A DNA stretch of 64,000 nt from Ruminococcaceae bacterium YAD3003 (GTDB taxonomy: Bacteria > Bacillota > Clostridia > Saccharofermentanales > Saccharofermentanaceae). The translations under genes and the position numbers were made by a program. Under the pieces are notes generated by a model that saw only the letters and a program-made list of their open reading frames with translations, did no database searches and was not told the DNA's origin. Where the stretch lies: contig FNPA01000002.1 of assembly GCA_900107185.1 (NCBI GenBank), positions 186,001 to 250,000 on the forward strand, read 5' to 3'. Of the stretch, positions 34,308-43,253 are shown piece by piece. How positions within the stretch are numbered: position 1 is the first letter of the stretch; each line of letters starts with the position of its first letter.

Positions 34308-35051
34308 TTAACCTTCAATGCATTTGAGTCTTAATGCATTAAGTTCTGATTCAGTAAGACCGTTTGAACAAAGAAATTTGCCGGCATCGCCGTTCCACTT
34401 GGTATCCATATAAGATAAAAAGGTTTCCATGTTATGGGCATCCGACTTAAGAGCATGTCTCAAATCAGCAGGCATCTTCTGAATGAAGGGCTCCAGGAAA
34501 TCCTTTAAGTAATCGTAAGAGACCTTGTAGTTATTAACGATATCTTCATGCGAAGCTCCGCTGATGAGGTAGAGGAGCGCCGCAACCACACCGGTTCTGT
34601 CTTTGCCGTGAGCGCAGTGGAACAGCGCCAGTCCTTCAGCGTTAAGAAGAACACGCATTATCTTTACGAGACTATCTGCCATCTCTTCAGCGATAATGAC
34701 ATAGTAGTCACCCAAAGTATGAGTGCGGATGTATTCCATGGTCGCATCTTCAGTAAGATTGGGGTTACCGTTGAACAAAGGAATGTTATGAAAATCTGTA
34801 TCAGGATCGTTCTGGAACGGATTGCCTGTTTCCTCGAGTTCGGCAGGAGCACGAAGGTCGATAACCGTCTTAACCCCGTATGCTTTAACTTCCTGAAACT
34901 GAGCTTCGTTAAGCCATTCAGGGGATCCGCTCCTCAAAAATATGCCTTTCCTAAATGTTTTACCGTCAGCCAAAGGCATACCGCCTAATTCTCTGCAGTT
35001 GATAAGAGCTAGTTCTGTTACCAGTTGTGTATCAGGGTTATATGTGTTCAT
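34308..35051 (-). CDS. Tyrosine-protein phosphatase (Y_phosphatase3 type)
   Basis: Cys-based phosphatase: P-loop HCAHGKDRTGVVAALL near residue 150 (HCxxGKDRTG), with NCRELGG near the start, typical of the PF13350 group. Members act on phosphotyrosine, phosphoserine or phosphoinositides. The open frame extends to a TTG at 35129, but a predicted promoter sits inside that stretch, so I choose ATG 35051, giving 247 aa with a normal N-terminus. No kinase or capsule gene adjoins it on this strand. Confidence 0.87.
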   Translation of the reverse strand: MNTYNPDTQLVTELALINCRELGGMPLADGKTFRKGIFLRSGSPEWLNEAQFQEVKAYGVKTVIDLRAPAELEETGNPFQNDPDTDFHNIPLFNGNPNLTEDATMEYIRTHTLGDYYVIIAEEMADSLVKIMRVLLNAEGLALFHCAHGKDRTGVVAALLYLISGASHEDIVNNYKVSYDYLKDFLEPFIQKMPADLRHALKSDAHNMETFLSYMDTKWNGDAGKFLCSNGLTESELNALRLKCIEG

Positions 35052-35086
35052 TCCTATTCCGCCAATCCCATTAAAATAACGCGTGT

Positions 35087-35116
35087 ATTCTAACAAACAA
35101 GAACTGGCCAAAACAA
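35087..35116 (-). promoter_or_regulatory. Promoter for the tyrosine phosphatase
   Basis: On the minus strand TTGTTT (35111-35116) and TAGAAT (35087-35092) with an 18-base spacer. It lies back to back with the tRNA-Arg promoter. Confidence 0.45.
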
Positions 35117-35118
35117 GA

Positions 35119-35147
35119 TTGACAATCAAGGCACCAAGTAATATTAT
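35119..35147 (+). promoter_or_regulatory. Promoter for tRNA-Arg
   Basis: TTGACA at 35119-35124 and TATTAT at 35142-35147, spacer exactly 17, about 30 bases before the tRNA. Confidence 0.75.
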
Positions 35148-35178
35148 TATTAGGCTATTGGGAAACCAATGCTTATAC

Positions 35179-35255
<77 letters not shown>

Positions 35256-35261
35256 GATACG

Positions 35262-35291
35262 AAGCTGTTGCATGCGTGCGGCAGCTTTTTT
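35262..35291 (+). terminator. Terminator after tRNA-Arg
   Basis: AAGCTGTTGC / GCGGCAGCTT stem (two G-U pairs), six-base loop, then six T. It lies only 8 bases before the ribosome binding site of the next gene, which may depend on read-through. Confidence 0.8.
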
Positions 35292-35314
35292 ATTACCAAA
35301 GGAGGGTTTCTGAC

Positions 35315-35839
35315 ATGTGTAAGGTTCTTGTTGTAGTTGATATGCAAAAAGATTTTATAGACGGAGCACTGGGATTTGATGGTGCTGATAAGATCATTCC
35401 TGCTATTGCCCAGAGAATAACTGAGTACGAAGAAGCAGGACATCCTGTTCTCTATACGCTTGATACCCACTTCGAGAATTACATGGAAACACAAGAAGGA
35501 AAGAACCTTCCTGTTCCTCACTGCATTAAGGGCAGCGAAGGTTATAAGCTCTGTGATGAGCTGAGCCCTCTGCTCGAAGGTAAGAAAGTATTCAGAAAGC
35601 TTACATTCGGCAGCCTTGAGCTTGGTGATTATCTCCAGGAGAGAGCAGATCAGATCAATTCTGTTGAGATCTGCGGCCTCGTTTCAAATATCTGTGTTCT
35701 CTCAAATGCAGTTATTGTTAAGGCAGCTGTACCTGAAGCTGAGGTAATCGTCGATTCAAAGCTTACGGCTTCTTTTGATCCTAAGCTCCACCAGGCAACC
35801 CTGGATGTCTTAAAGGGAATACAAGTTACCGTATTATAA
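35315..35839 (+). CDS. Cysteine hydrolase (isochorismatase/nicotinamidase-like)
   Basis: Amidase-like hydrolase of the isochorismatase superfamily. Catalytic triad pattern: D in VVDMQKDFIDG, K within the middle block (KVFRKLTFGS) and Cys in GLVSNICVLSNA; DTHFENY provides the metal-side residues. 174 aa from ATG 35315, which follows GGAGGG. A longer reading upstream would run into tRNA-Arg and is rejected. Nicotinamidase is plausible from the layout of motifs but not certain. Confidence 0.85.
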   Translation: MCKVLVVVDMQKDFIDGALGFDGADKIIPAIAQRITEYEEAGHPVLYTLDTHFENYMETQEGKNLPVPHCIKGSEGYKLCDELSPLLEGKKVFRKLTFGSLELGDYLQERADQINSVEICGLVSNICVLSNAVIVKAAVPEAEVIVDSKLTASFDPKLHQATLDVLKGIQVTVL

Positions 35840-35841
35840 TA

Positions 35842-35871
35842 TTGCAATTATTCTATTCGCTGTGATACAAT
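35842..35871 (+). promoter_or_regulatory. Promoter for tig
   Basis: TTGCAA at 35842-35847 and TACAAT at 35866-35871, spacer 18, followed by a leader of about 40 bases. Confidence 0.55.
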
Positions 35872-35919
35872 TCATACTCGGCTATTTATGTTAATTAATT
35901 ATAATTTGGAGGATATAAC

Positions 35920-37248
35920 ATGGCATCCACAATTGAGAAGAAAGAACATTCTCAGGTAGTAATCACTCTTGAGGCAAACAAGGAAGAGTGGAACGAAGCG
36001 CTTAAGAAGTCTTATGGCAAGAACAAGAACCGCTTCCAGGTACCCGGTTTCCGTAAGGGTAAGGTTCCTTATCAGCTCGTTTGCCAGTATTACGGAGAGG
36101 GCGTTCTTTATGAGGACGCTATGAACGAGATCGCTAACGCTCAGTATCCTGAGGCAGTTAAGGAGCACGATCTTAAGGTTGTTTCCAGACCTGAGATGGA
36201 TGTAACAGACATCAACGAAGACGGTATCAAGTACACAATCACAGTATACGTTAAGCCTGAGTTCGAACTCGGTCAGTACGAAGGCGTTGAAGTTCCTTTT
36301 AAGGACTTCGAAGTAACTGACGAGGATGTTGATGCTGAGATCGAGCGTATGAGAAAGAGAAACGCTTCTCTCGAGGAAGTTACAGACCGTCCTGCTCAGG
36401 AAGGCGATACAGTAACAATCGACTATGAAGGATTTAAGGATGGCGTTGCTTTTGAAGGCGGCAAGGGCGAGGGTTATAACCTCAAGCTCGGTTCCAAGTC
36501 TTTCATCCCCGGATTCGAGGAGCAGGTTGCCGGTCACAACGTTGGTGAGGAATTCACAATCGAAGTTAAGTTCCCTGAAGAATATCACGCAGAAGACCTC
36601 AAGGGTGCTGATGCTACATTCAATGTAAAGATTCACGCAATCAAGGCTGAGAATCTTCCTGAGTTGGACGATGAGTTCGCTAAGGACGTTTCAGAGTTCG
36701 ATACACTTGATGAGCTCAAGGCTGATGTAAGAGCTAAGCAGCAGGAGAGAGCAGATAAGGACAATAAGGCCGGATTCGAGAACGAGACAGTTCGTGTCGT
36801 ATGCGACAACTGCGAGATCGATATTCCTCAGTCCATGATCGACAACGAAGTTGAGCAGATGGCTGACGATCAGGCAGCTCGTATGTCTAACCAGGGTATC
36901 GCTCTTGATATGTATCTCCAGTATGTTGGCCAGAGTATGGATGACTTCAAGAAGTCTCTTGAGCCTATGGCTAGAGTAAGAGTTAAGTCTTCACTCGTAA
37001 TCGAGAAGATCACAGAGAAGATCGATCCTGAAGTTACAGCTGAAGAGTATGAGGAAGAACTCAAGACAATCGCTAACAACTACAAGATCGATATTGAGGA
37101 AGTTAAGAAGTCTATCGGTGAGGATTCTGCATTCATTAAGGATTCCATCAAGGCTAGAAAGACTGTTGAGTATCTTGCATCAAAGGCAGTTAAGGTTGAG
37201 CCTAAGCCTGCTGAAGAAGCTAAGGAAGATGCAAAGACTGAAGAGTAA
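35920..37248 (+). CDS. tig: Trigger factor
   Basis: Ribosome-bound chaperone and prolyl isomerase that meets nascent chains at the exit tunnel. The ribosome-binding signature is present as FRKGKVPYQLV near residue 44, followed by an FKBP-type domain at about 150-245 (GDTVTIDYEGFKDG, then FIPGFEEQVAGHNVGEE), and a helical C-terminal cradle. The tail is very acidic and rich in E, A and K. 442 aa. GGAGG precedes ATG 35920. Usually followed by clpP-clpX, but here a terminator and an unrelated gene follow. Confidence 0.96.
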   Translation: MASTIEKKEHSQVVITLEANKEEWNEALKKSYGKNKNRFQVPGFRKGKVPYQLVCQYYGEGVLYEDAMNEIANAQYPEAVKEHDLKVVSRPEMDVTDINEDGIKYTITVYVKPEFELGQYEGVEVPFKDFEVTDEDVDAEIERMRKRNASLEEVTDRPAQEGDTVTIDYEGFKDGVAFEGGKGEGYNLKLGSKSFIPGFEEQVAGHNVGEEFTIEVKFPEEYHAEDLKGADATFNVKIHAIKAENLPELDDEFAKDVSEFDTLDELKADVRAKQQERADKDNKAGFENETVRVVCDNCEIDIPQSMIDNEVEQMADDQAARMSNQGIALDMYLQYVGQSMDDFKKSLEPMARVRVKSSLVIEKITEKIDPEVTAEEYEEELKTIANNYKIDIEEVKKSIGEDSAFIKDSIKARKTVEYLASKAVKVEPKPAEEAKEDAKTEE

Positions 37249-37270
37249 TTCCTAATTACAATTAAATATT

Positions 37271-37297
37271 AATAGGCTGTACGATGTACAGCCTATT
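37271..37297. terminator. Bidirectional terminator after tig
   Basis: A 12-bp perfect stem, AATAGGCTGTAC / GTACAGCCTATT, with loop GAT; AT-rich on both sides, between convergent genes. Confidence 0.75.
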
Positions 37298-37326
37298 AAT
37301 TTGAAATAATATATTCAGATTAATAT

Positions 37327-38418
37327 CTAGATATTTCTTATTTTATAATAATAATTTGATGCCGCTTTAAAGATCACACTGAAAATTGAATAAAGAATTA
37401 TTCCTAATGTAAAAATAACAAGTACATATAACCCTATATACAAAATTAACATACCATAATTTTTATAGTATATAAGTTCTATCCAATTAACTTTAAAAAA
37501 CCATTGCCATGAATATGAATTATCATGAAGTAAATATACTATAAATGTTGATGAGCCAATAAAGTTAATAATATTAGAATTCTTAATTGTTATTCTGCTA
37601 AACAATTCAAAAAGAGCTACTCCGATTATTACACAAGGTATGGAATAAACACTATATCCGTTAATTACAAGATTATAAGAAATTTGCTTATTGAAAATTG
37701 CATTGTTAATATTACCTTGTGAATATAAATAATAAGAACCACTCATCATTAAAACTACTATGACAATAGTGAGAACCAGAAGTACAGATTTGATTTTCTT
37801 GAGTGGATTATATAATCGAATATAACCACCTAACATGAAAATAAAAACACCAGTTACGATTACATCAGGTATTGTTTTGTTAATAGCGCTTCGTATGTAA
37901 CTAAAACTTATAATCGAAAACAAAATCAATAATAGAGTTGCGTGTTTTTTGCGATCGATTTTTGGGGATAATATATTATTAAATATATATGCCATTATTA
38001 TTATTGATAAATAATAACCCGCAAACCACCACCCATCGTTAAATGATCTTATGCTAACGGTTGAACGGATAAGTTCGTGATGAATATGTATATAAGAAAT
38101 AAACATTAGGATAAATACGATAAAAATCATTTCAGAAGCAATTTTAACAATTTGCTTTGAAATATTAATCTGACGATTGATCATAAAATATCCGCTTAGC
38201 AATATAAATAAATTATTTCCAATAGTTCCTAATGAACATGCTAAATCTGTTATAACTAATCTTCTATAAACAGAAAAGTTAGTAAACAAAGCTGCGGAAT
38301 CATATTGAGTTGGGTTTACTAATTGCTCATTTATACAATGAGCAAATATATGACAAACAACAATAAGAACCATAGCAAAGATTCTCATTAATTCAAACTT
38401 TGAATCGCGTTTTGACAT
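37327..38418 (-). CDS. Acyltransferase 3 family membrane protein
   Basis: Multi-pass membrane O-acyltransferase of the OafA-like type that modifies surface sugars. Start KRDSKFELMRIFAMVLIVVCH, with the catalytic-type His in VVCHIFAH, about ten hydrophobic segments, and a conserved WFFKVNW late loop. I choose ATG 38418 (MSKRDS); GAGAGG lies 9 bases upstream, whereas the longer reading begins in front of that site. 363 aa. The DNA is strongly AT-rich compared with tig and argJ around it, which points to transfer. It may decorate the polysaccharide made by the locus 5 kb away. Confidence 0.85.
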   Translation of the reverse strand: MSKRDSKFELMRIFAMVLIVVCHIFAHCINEQLVNPTQYDSAALFTNFSVYRRLVITDLACSLGTIGNNLFILLSGYFMINRQINISKQIVKIASEMIFIVFILMFISYIHIHHELIRSTVSIRSFNDGWWFAGYYLSIIIMAYIFNNILSPKIDRKKHATLLLILFSIISFSYIRSAINKTIPDVIVTGVFIFMLGGYIRLYNPLKKIKSVLLVLTIVIVVLMMSGSYYLYSQGNINNAIFNKQISYNLVINGYSVYSIPCVIIGVALFELFSRITIKNSNIINFIGSSTFIVYLLHDNSYSWQWFFKVNWIELIYYKNYGMLILYIGLYVLVIFTLGIILYSIFSVIFKAASNYYYKIRNI

Positions 38419-38445
38419 ACAAATGACCTCTCTCAAAAAATGCAA

Positions 38446-39699
38446 TTACGTTCTGTAGCTTCCGTTAATCTTTACGTAATCGTATGAGAAGTCGCATGTG
38501 AACATTCTGTCGTAAGCGTCGCCCTCATAAAGAGTGATATCGACCTTAAGGTCATGTTCAGCTAACAGTCTGGAAGCTTCTTCCTCATCGAAATTAACTG
38601 CAGCTCCATCCTTGTACATAAGAAGACCGGAGAGTCTGATATCGACCTTCTCAGGATCAAACATCGCACCAGAATATCCGACAGCTGTAAGGATACGGCC
38701 GATATTTGCATCTTCACCGAAGAAAGCTGTCTTGCAAAGAGGAGATCTCGCTACAGAAGTTACGATAAGCTTAGCGTCTTTCTCATCCTTTGCTCCGTGA
38801 ACTTCAATCTCAACAAACTTGGTTGCGCCTTCGCCATCAGCAGCGAGCATTCTTGCAATGTCTTCAGCGAGCTTACAAAGAGCATCTTCTACGATCTGAT
38901 AGTCTTCTGTGCCTTCTGAGATCTCAACGCCTGAAGCACCGTTTGCAAATACTACAACCATATCGCAAACAGACGTATCACCATCAACGCTGACTCTGTT
39001 GAAAGTGTATTTAACAGCTTTCTGGAGCATTTTCTTTAATGAAGCAGATTCGATTCCACAGTCGGTTGTGAAGATGCCGATCATGGTAGCGAGGTTAGGG
39101 TGGATCATACCGGAACCTTTTGCCATACCGGAGATAGTAACTGTCTTACCATCAGTCAGTTCGATCTGAGCAGATACTTCCTTCGGTACTGTATCAGTAG
39201 TCATCATGGCAAACTCTGCGTTGTGAGCAGTTTCTTCTGAAGAAGAAAGACCATTAACCAACGAAGGAATAGCAGAAGTCATCTTATCAAGAGGAAGTCT
39301 TGAACCGATAACACCTGTTGAAGCTGTAAGGATCTCAGATGTCTCACAACCCAAAAGGGAAGCAGCAGTCTCTGCAACCTTGGTTGCATCCTCAACACCA
39401 ACCTTACCGACACCGGCATTAGCGACCTTACTGTTAACAATAATTCCGCGAGCCTTACCTGTATTCTCAATAATATTTAGAGATCTTACGAGTGAATGTC
39501 CCTTTACTAAGTTAGATGTATAAACACCTGCTACATTACAGAGTGTATCGGAATAAACCATACCGAGATCAAGATAAGATGACTTGGGGTCATTCTCATT
39601 AATGTTAGCGGGATCAGCACACTTCATTCCTGCTGATACACCGTTAGCCTTAAAGCCCTTGGGCATTGTGATATAAGATTTAGTTAATTCTTCTGCCAT
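38446..39699 (-). CDS. argJ: Glutamate N-acetyltransferase / amino-acid acetyltransferase
   Basis: Bifunctional ArgJ of arginine synthesis; the precursor cuts itself before the Thr in HPNLATMIGIFTTD, the strictly conserved site (about residue 190). DGDTSVCDMVVVFANG and VARSPLCKTAFFGEDANIGR are other family blocks. 417 aa from ATG 39699, which has GAGG upstream; an extension to 39738 has no ribosome binding site. Other arg genes are not in the window. Confidence 0.93.
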   Translation of the reverse strand: MAEELTKSYITMPKGFKANGVSAGMKCADPANINENDPKSSYLDLGMVYSDTLCNVAGVYTSNLVKGHSLVRSLNIIENTGKARGIIVNSKVANAGVGKVGVEDATKVAETAASLLGCETSEILTASTGVIGSRLPLDKMTSAIPSLVNGLSSSEETAHNAEFAMMTTDTVPKEVSAQIELTDGKTVTISGMAKGSGMIHPNLATMIGIFTTDCGIESASLKKMLQKAVKYTFNRVSVDGDTSVCDMVVVFANGASGVEISEGTEDYQIVEDALCKLAEDIARMLAADGEGATKFVEIEVHGAKDEKDAKLIVTSVARSPLCKTAFFGEDANIGRILTAVGYSGAMFDPEKVDIRLSGLLMYKDGAAVNFDEEEASRLLAEHDLKVDITLYEGDAYDRMFTCDFSYDYVKINGSYRT

Positions 39700-39758
39700 A
39701 TAAAACCTCGAAAAAATAGAATGTGTATAAATATGCATAATCTTGTATATTTCTGCAC

Positions 39759-39787
39759 ATAATACACTTGGCTCTTGATCAAGTCAA
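39759..39787 (-). promoter_or_regulatory. Promoter for argJ
   Basis: Minus strand TTGACT (39782-39787) and TATTAT (39759-39764), spacer 17. It is divergent to the tRNA promoter. I did not see a convincing ArgR box pair. Confidence 0.65.
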
Positions 39788-39850
39788 CACGAATTATATA
39801 TTAGTAACTAACAAAATAATACTTTAATATGTGTGTATGAAATAAAGTGC

Positions 39851-39879
39851 TTGACTTGAAAACACCTTAACTTTATAAT
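39851..39879 (+). promoter_or_regulatory. Promoter for the tRNA-His/Gln/Lys cluster
   Basis: TTGACT at 39851-39856 and TATAAT at 39874-39879, spacer 17, about 20 bases before the first tRNA. Confidence 0.8.
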
Positions 39880-39900
39880 TTCAAGGCAATTGGCTGTCAT

Positions 39901-39978
39901 GGTGGGATTAGTTCAGTTGGTTAGAGCGCTAGTTTGTGGCACTAGATATCATGGGTTCGAATCCCATATCCCACCCCA
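39901..39978 (+). tRNA. tRNA-His (GTG)
   Basis: Acceptor GTGGGAT / ATCCCAC with the extra 5' G at -1 opposite C73, a hallmark of tRNA-His; loop TTTGTGG, anticodon GTG; CCA encoded. Confidence 0.96.
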
Positions 39979-40003
39979 ATTTTATCAAATTGCCTCTTAT
40001 CAC

Positions 40004-40077
40004 TGGGGTGTAGCCAAGGGGTAAGGCACGGGTCTTTGACTCCCGCATCGTAGGTTCAAATCCTGCCACCCCAGCCA
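40004..40077 (+). tRNA. tRNA-Gln (TTG)
   Basis: Acceptor TGGGGTG / CACCCCA, discriminator G, CCA encoded. Anticodon loop CTTTGAC, anticodon TTG. T-arm GGTTCAAATCC. Confidence 0.96.
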
Positions 40078-40080
40078 AAT

Positions 40081-40156
40081 GGTTCACTAGCTCAGCCGGT
40101 AGAGCACTTGACTTTTAATCAAGGGGTCTGGAGTTCGAACCTCCAGTGAGCCACCA
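40081..40156 (+). tRNA. tRNA-Lys (TTT)
   Basis: Acceptor GGTTCAC / GTGAGCC (one G-U), discriminator A, CCA encoded. Anticodon loop CTTTTAA between CTTGA and TCAAG, anticodon TTT. Confidence 0.96.
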
Positions 40157-40171
40157 AATTGCAAATAAACA

Positions 40172-40198
40172 ACTCTCACATATGTGGGAGTTTTTTTA
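40172..40198 (+). terminator. Terminator after the tRNA cluster
   Basis: ACTCTCACA / TGTGGGAGT hairpin, then seven T. The remaining gap to 40403 has no gene I recognise. Confidence 0.85.
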
Positions 40199-40403
40199 TT
40201 CCTAAGTTATGTGGTCGAGTTACTAAGAATGCGCATATAACCCCTAAAACATAAAATATATTTCAGTTTTAAATTACAATATCGTGACAAAACGGCCATC
40301 TGCCCGATTTTTGCTTGATTTTTTGGTTATTTCAGACACCTGAGATGGTAAAATTACATTAAATATGCACAGAGGTATTCTGCGCACATATAAGAGGTAG
40401 ATA

Positions 40404-41669
40404 TTGAACATTAGGGTATTTAAAATTTTATCAGCATGTTTGGCTGCAGGAATTGCAGTCGGTTCATTAAGCATGCATAAGTGCGGATCTGAGAAGAAGA
40501 TTGAGCTTCAGAGTCCTTCCTTGTTAGGACCTGATGCTGTTCAGTTCGAAGGTATCTATGGTGCTGCGCTTGATATTGATGATACCGGCATGGTTCCTAT
40601 GAGCTATAACAATGCTAACTTCAATATTGACAGATTCACTATAGTAGCTGATACATCTTATACTGATATCGCATCGGAGTATGGTAAGAATCCCGGAGAT
40701 CCTGTCACATACGATGGTGGTACTTATTGGATCGTAAGAGATACTGTTCTCATTTCTGCAAAGAACGATAATGCTGATCAGGATGAAGAATCCAATAGTG
40801 AAGATGAAGTAATCTATCTTAGTCTTTCAGATACAGTAACCCGAATCTCTTATACGAGTGAATGGTCATTAGTTAAGCTCGCTGACGGCAGACAGGGTTA
40901 TCTGAAGAGTTCTTATCTGTCTGATGAAGAGGTTACTCCTGTTCCGACAGCTACACCGGAACCTGAACCCGAGCCTGAAACACACGTTGACTATGTTGAG
41001 CCTGATACAGGTTCTTCGACTTCTTATACACCTGAGCCTGATTACAGTTCTTCAGGTAACGATTACGAAGAATATGACCGTGACATGATGGTATATGCCG
41101 GCTGTGCTCTTAACACGAGATCAGGCCCAGGTATCTCATATTCATTGCTCTCTACACTGTCATTCGGAACACCGATCTATGTTATTGCTGAGACAGATAA
41201 CGGTTGGTATAAGTCCTATGACGGTTACTATGTAAAGGCTAGTCTTACACTCGATTACGAGCCTGCTCCGACACCGACACCTGAGCCTTACTATTACGAT
41301 GATGGCGGTGATTCAGACTTCGCTGCATATATTAAGAGTTTTATCGGTTGTAGCTATGTCTATGGTGGTGCTTCACCTGATGGTTTTGATTGTTCCGGAT
41401 TCGTTATGTATTGCTATCAGACATATTACAATATCTATCTGCCTCATGGTGCTACGAGCCAGTCTTACAGAGGATATGAAGTCGATCCGAGCGATATTCA
41501 GGTAGGTGATATTATCTGCTTTGACCGAAATTGGGATGGTACGATGGAACACTCTGCGCTCTATGTTGGTAATGACACATATGTACATGCGCAGAACTCA
41601 GCTACGGGCGTAGTAGCATCGACGTTCTCGTCGGCATCCGGAGTTGCGACTATCAGAAGAGTTCTGTAA
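40404..41669 (+). CDS. Secreted SH3 / NlpC-P60 cell-wall hydrolase
   Basis: Predicted peptidoglycan endopeptidase. A signal peptide covers about residues 1-30 (ILSACLAAGIAVGSL), then an N-terminal region of about 170 residues with a weak first SH3-like unit ending in GRQGYLKSSYL, an acidic Pro/Thr/Glu linker, a clear SH3b domain (LNTRSGPGISYSLLSTL), a second linker, and the NlpC/P60 domain with catalytic DCSGF, the His of EHSALYVG and YVHAQN. 421 aa. TTG 40404 follows AAGAGGTAG. A terminator at 41676 closes it. Confidence 0.92.
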   Translation: MNIRVFKILSACLAAGIAVGSLSMHKCGSEKKIELQSPSLLGPDAVQFEGIYGAALDIDDTGMVPMSYNNANFNIDRFTIVADTSYTDIASEYGKNPGDPVTYDGGTYWIVRDTVLISAKNDNADQDEESNSEDEVIYLSLSDTVTRISYTSEWSLVKLADGRQGYLKSSYLSDEEVTPVPTATPEPEPEPETHVDYVEPDTGSSTSYTPEPDYSSSGNDYEEYDRDMMVYAGCALNTRSGPGISYSLLSTLSFGTPIYVIAETDNGWYKSYDGYYVKASLTLDYEPAPTPTPEPYYYDDGGDSDFAAYIKSFIGCSYVYGGASPDGFDCSGFVMYCYQTYYNIYLPHGATSQSYRGYEVDPSDIQVGDIICFDRNWDGTMEHSALYVGNDTYVHAQNSATGVVASTFSSASGVATIRRVL

Positions 41670-41675
41670 CAAAAA

Positions 41676-41701
41676 ACAAGGCATCCAATCGGATGCCTTG
41701 T
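41676..41701. terminator. Bidirectional terminator
   Basis: An 11-bp perfect stem, ACAAGGCATCC / GGATGCCTTGT, with loop AATC; A-run before and T-rich after, serving the NlpC gene and the convergent dipeptidase. Confidence 0.9.
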
Positions 41702-41723
41702 TTCTTATTTAGACTATTTCCTT

Positions 41724-43040
41724 TTATTTAGTCAGCCCCACAATTGCTTCCATCAGGACCTTTACATCTGTTTCAAAATCCTGAAGTGCTCTGCATTCAT
41801 TAGCCTGATGACACTGATCTTCCTGCCAGGGTGTCTGTATCCCGAATGCAATAGTGTTAGGCATATGACGGGCATATGTTCCACCGCCGATTGCTATCGG
41901 TTCAGTGAATTCAGATAAGTATTCAGGTTTGAATCCGGAATAAGAAGACATGTTGTTCTTCCAGATATCTGTAAGAAGCCCGATTTCAGGTAGATCTTTT
42001 GATTTGTATAGAGGATCCATCTTATTTGTAATTTCACATTTGAGGCCATATGCAGAAGCCTTTGAACCGATATAAGAGGCTATATCATCCATGCTGTAAG
42101 TAACAGGGCATCTGATATCTATAACCAGTGATTCACCTGTAGCATCACACTTCAAGATTGCCGGATTTGCTGTTACACGGCCTGATTCATCGCAAATTGA
42201 ACAGCCGGTATATTCAGCAGATGTAGAATTAACCAATTCAGAAGAAATGAATCTGAGAATAGGTGACGCTGAATAGTCAACTGATTCACTATCCAGTAAT
42301 CGGATCATCTCAAAGATTGCGTTAACACCCAGATCAGGCTTTGATGCATGAGCTGTTTTGCCTTTAACGGAATAATCCTTGCCATTAATCACACACGAAC
42401 TGCTGGCAGGAACCATATTGGCAGCAGAGCCTGCTGAAGCTGTAACAGCGGATGGTGAAGATGTAGAAATCTTAATGTTCATTATTCCTTTTTCTGCATA
42501 AATTACAGGAAATTCTGCGTCCGGAGTAATCGAGAATGAAGGAATATCACCTTTTTCTGCATATGTTTCTACACAAGAGCAGGTGCGTTCTTCGTCTGTC
42601 CCCAGGATCAATCGGATGCGTTTAGCAGGAACATATCCGCGATCCATAAGTCTCTTCATTGCAAAATAACTGGCAGCGGCTGGACCTTTGTCATCAACAA
42701 TACCGCGGCCGTATAAAACACAATCTTTTATTTCCAGCTCGAAAGGTGAAGTAGTCCAACCATCACCAGAAGGCACTACATCCAGATGACAAACTATACC
42801 GATCAAATCAGCATTTTCAGGTCCGAATTCGCACCAGCCGACACGGTTATCGATAATGCCTGTGCGCATTCCTGCTGAAGCAGCTTTGTCTAAAAAGAAC
42901 TTTAATGCTGTAAAGGGTTTAAGTCCATATGGAAGAATCCCATTTTCAGCAGATTCAACAGGGTTTCCACCGGTACTATCTATAGCGATTAAGTCCTTAA
43001 GAAATGAGAATTCTTCATTCGATAAAGCAGAATTGTTCAT
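41724..43040 (-). CDS. Sapep/PepV-type M20 dipeptidase
   Basis: Zinc dipeptidase of the M20 family. Metal and catalytic motifs: VCHLDVVPSGDGW (His and Asp), YGRGIVDDKGP (bridging Asp), LGTDEERT (Glu-Glu), and GGGTYARHMPN near the end (last His). The lid domain lies between about residues 180 and 300. 438 aa from ATG 43040, preceded by GGGAGG on the minus strand. It releases amino acids from dipeptides in the cytoplasm. Confidence 0.9.
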   Translation of the reverse strand: MNNSALSNEEFSFLKDLIAIDSTGGNPVESAENGILPYGLKPFTALKFFLDKAASAGMRTGIIDNRVGWCEFGPENADLIGIVCHLDVVPSGDGWTTSPFELEIKDCVLYGRGIVDDKGPAAASYFAMKRLMDRGYVPAKRIRLILGTDEERTCSCVETYAEKGDIPSFSITPDAEFPVIYAEKGIMNIKISTSSPSAVTASAGSAANMVPASSSCVINGKDYSVKGKTAHASKPDLGVNAIFEMIRLLDSESVDYSASPILRFISSELVNSTSAEYTGCSICDESGRVTANPAILKCDATGESLVIDIRCPVTYSMDDIASYIGSKASAYGLKCEITNKMDPLYKSKDLPEIGLLTDIWKNNMSSYSGFKPEYLSEFTEPIAIGGGTYARHMPNTIAFGIQTPWQEDQCHQANECRALQDFETDVKVLMEAIVGLTK

Positions 43041-43185
43041 ATTAAGCCTCCCAAGCAATAGGAAATCATGAAAATCTTATCACAATTAGTGTTAACATAC
43101 ATTAAGACTGATTGTGTTTGACAGTTTGCCCATATGCCGCATTATCTATGTAAAAGGTATGGGCATATCGCGGTAGCCTTGTTAT

Positions 43186-43214
43186 TTGTATAAAAAAGAC
43201 AAGAAGTTTATAAT
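43186..43214 (+). promoter_or_regulatory. Promoter for the first polysaccharide gene group
   Basis: TTGTAT at 43186-43191 and TATAAT at 43209-43214, spacer 17, 40 bases before the first gene. An inverted pair GCCCATA (43128-43134) / TATGGGC (43158-43164) lies just upstream and could be an operator; a second, weaker TTGACA at 43118 also precedes it. Confidence 0.55.
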
Positions 43215-43253
43215 TGTTACGTCTAATAATAATATTATATAGGAGCTTATCTG

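Noticed and set aside
35052-35129. TTG start at 35129 for the tyrosine phosphatase
   Set aside because: The extra 26 codons overlap a predicted promoter and tRNA-Arg promoter elements, and have no ribosome binding site.
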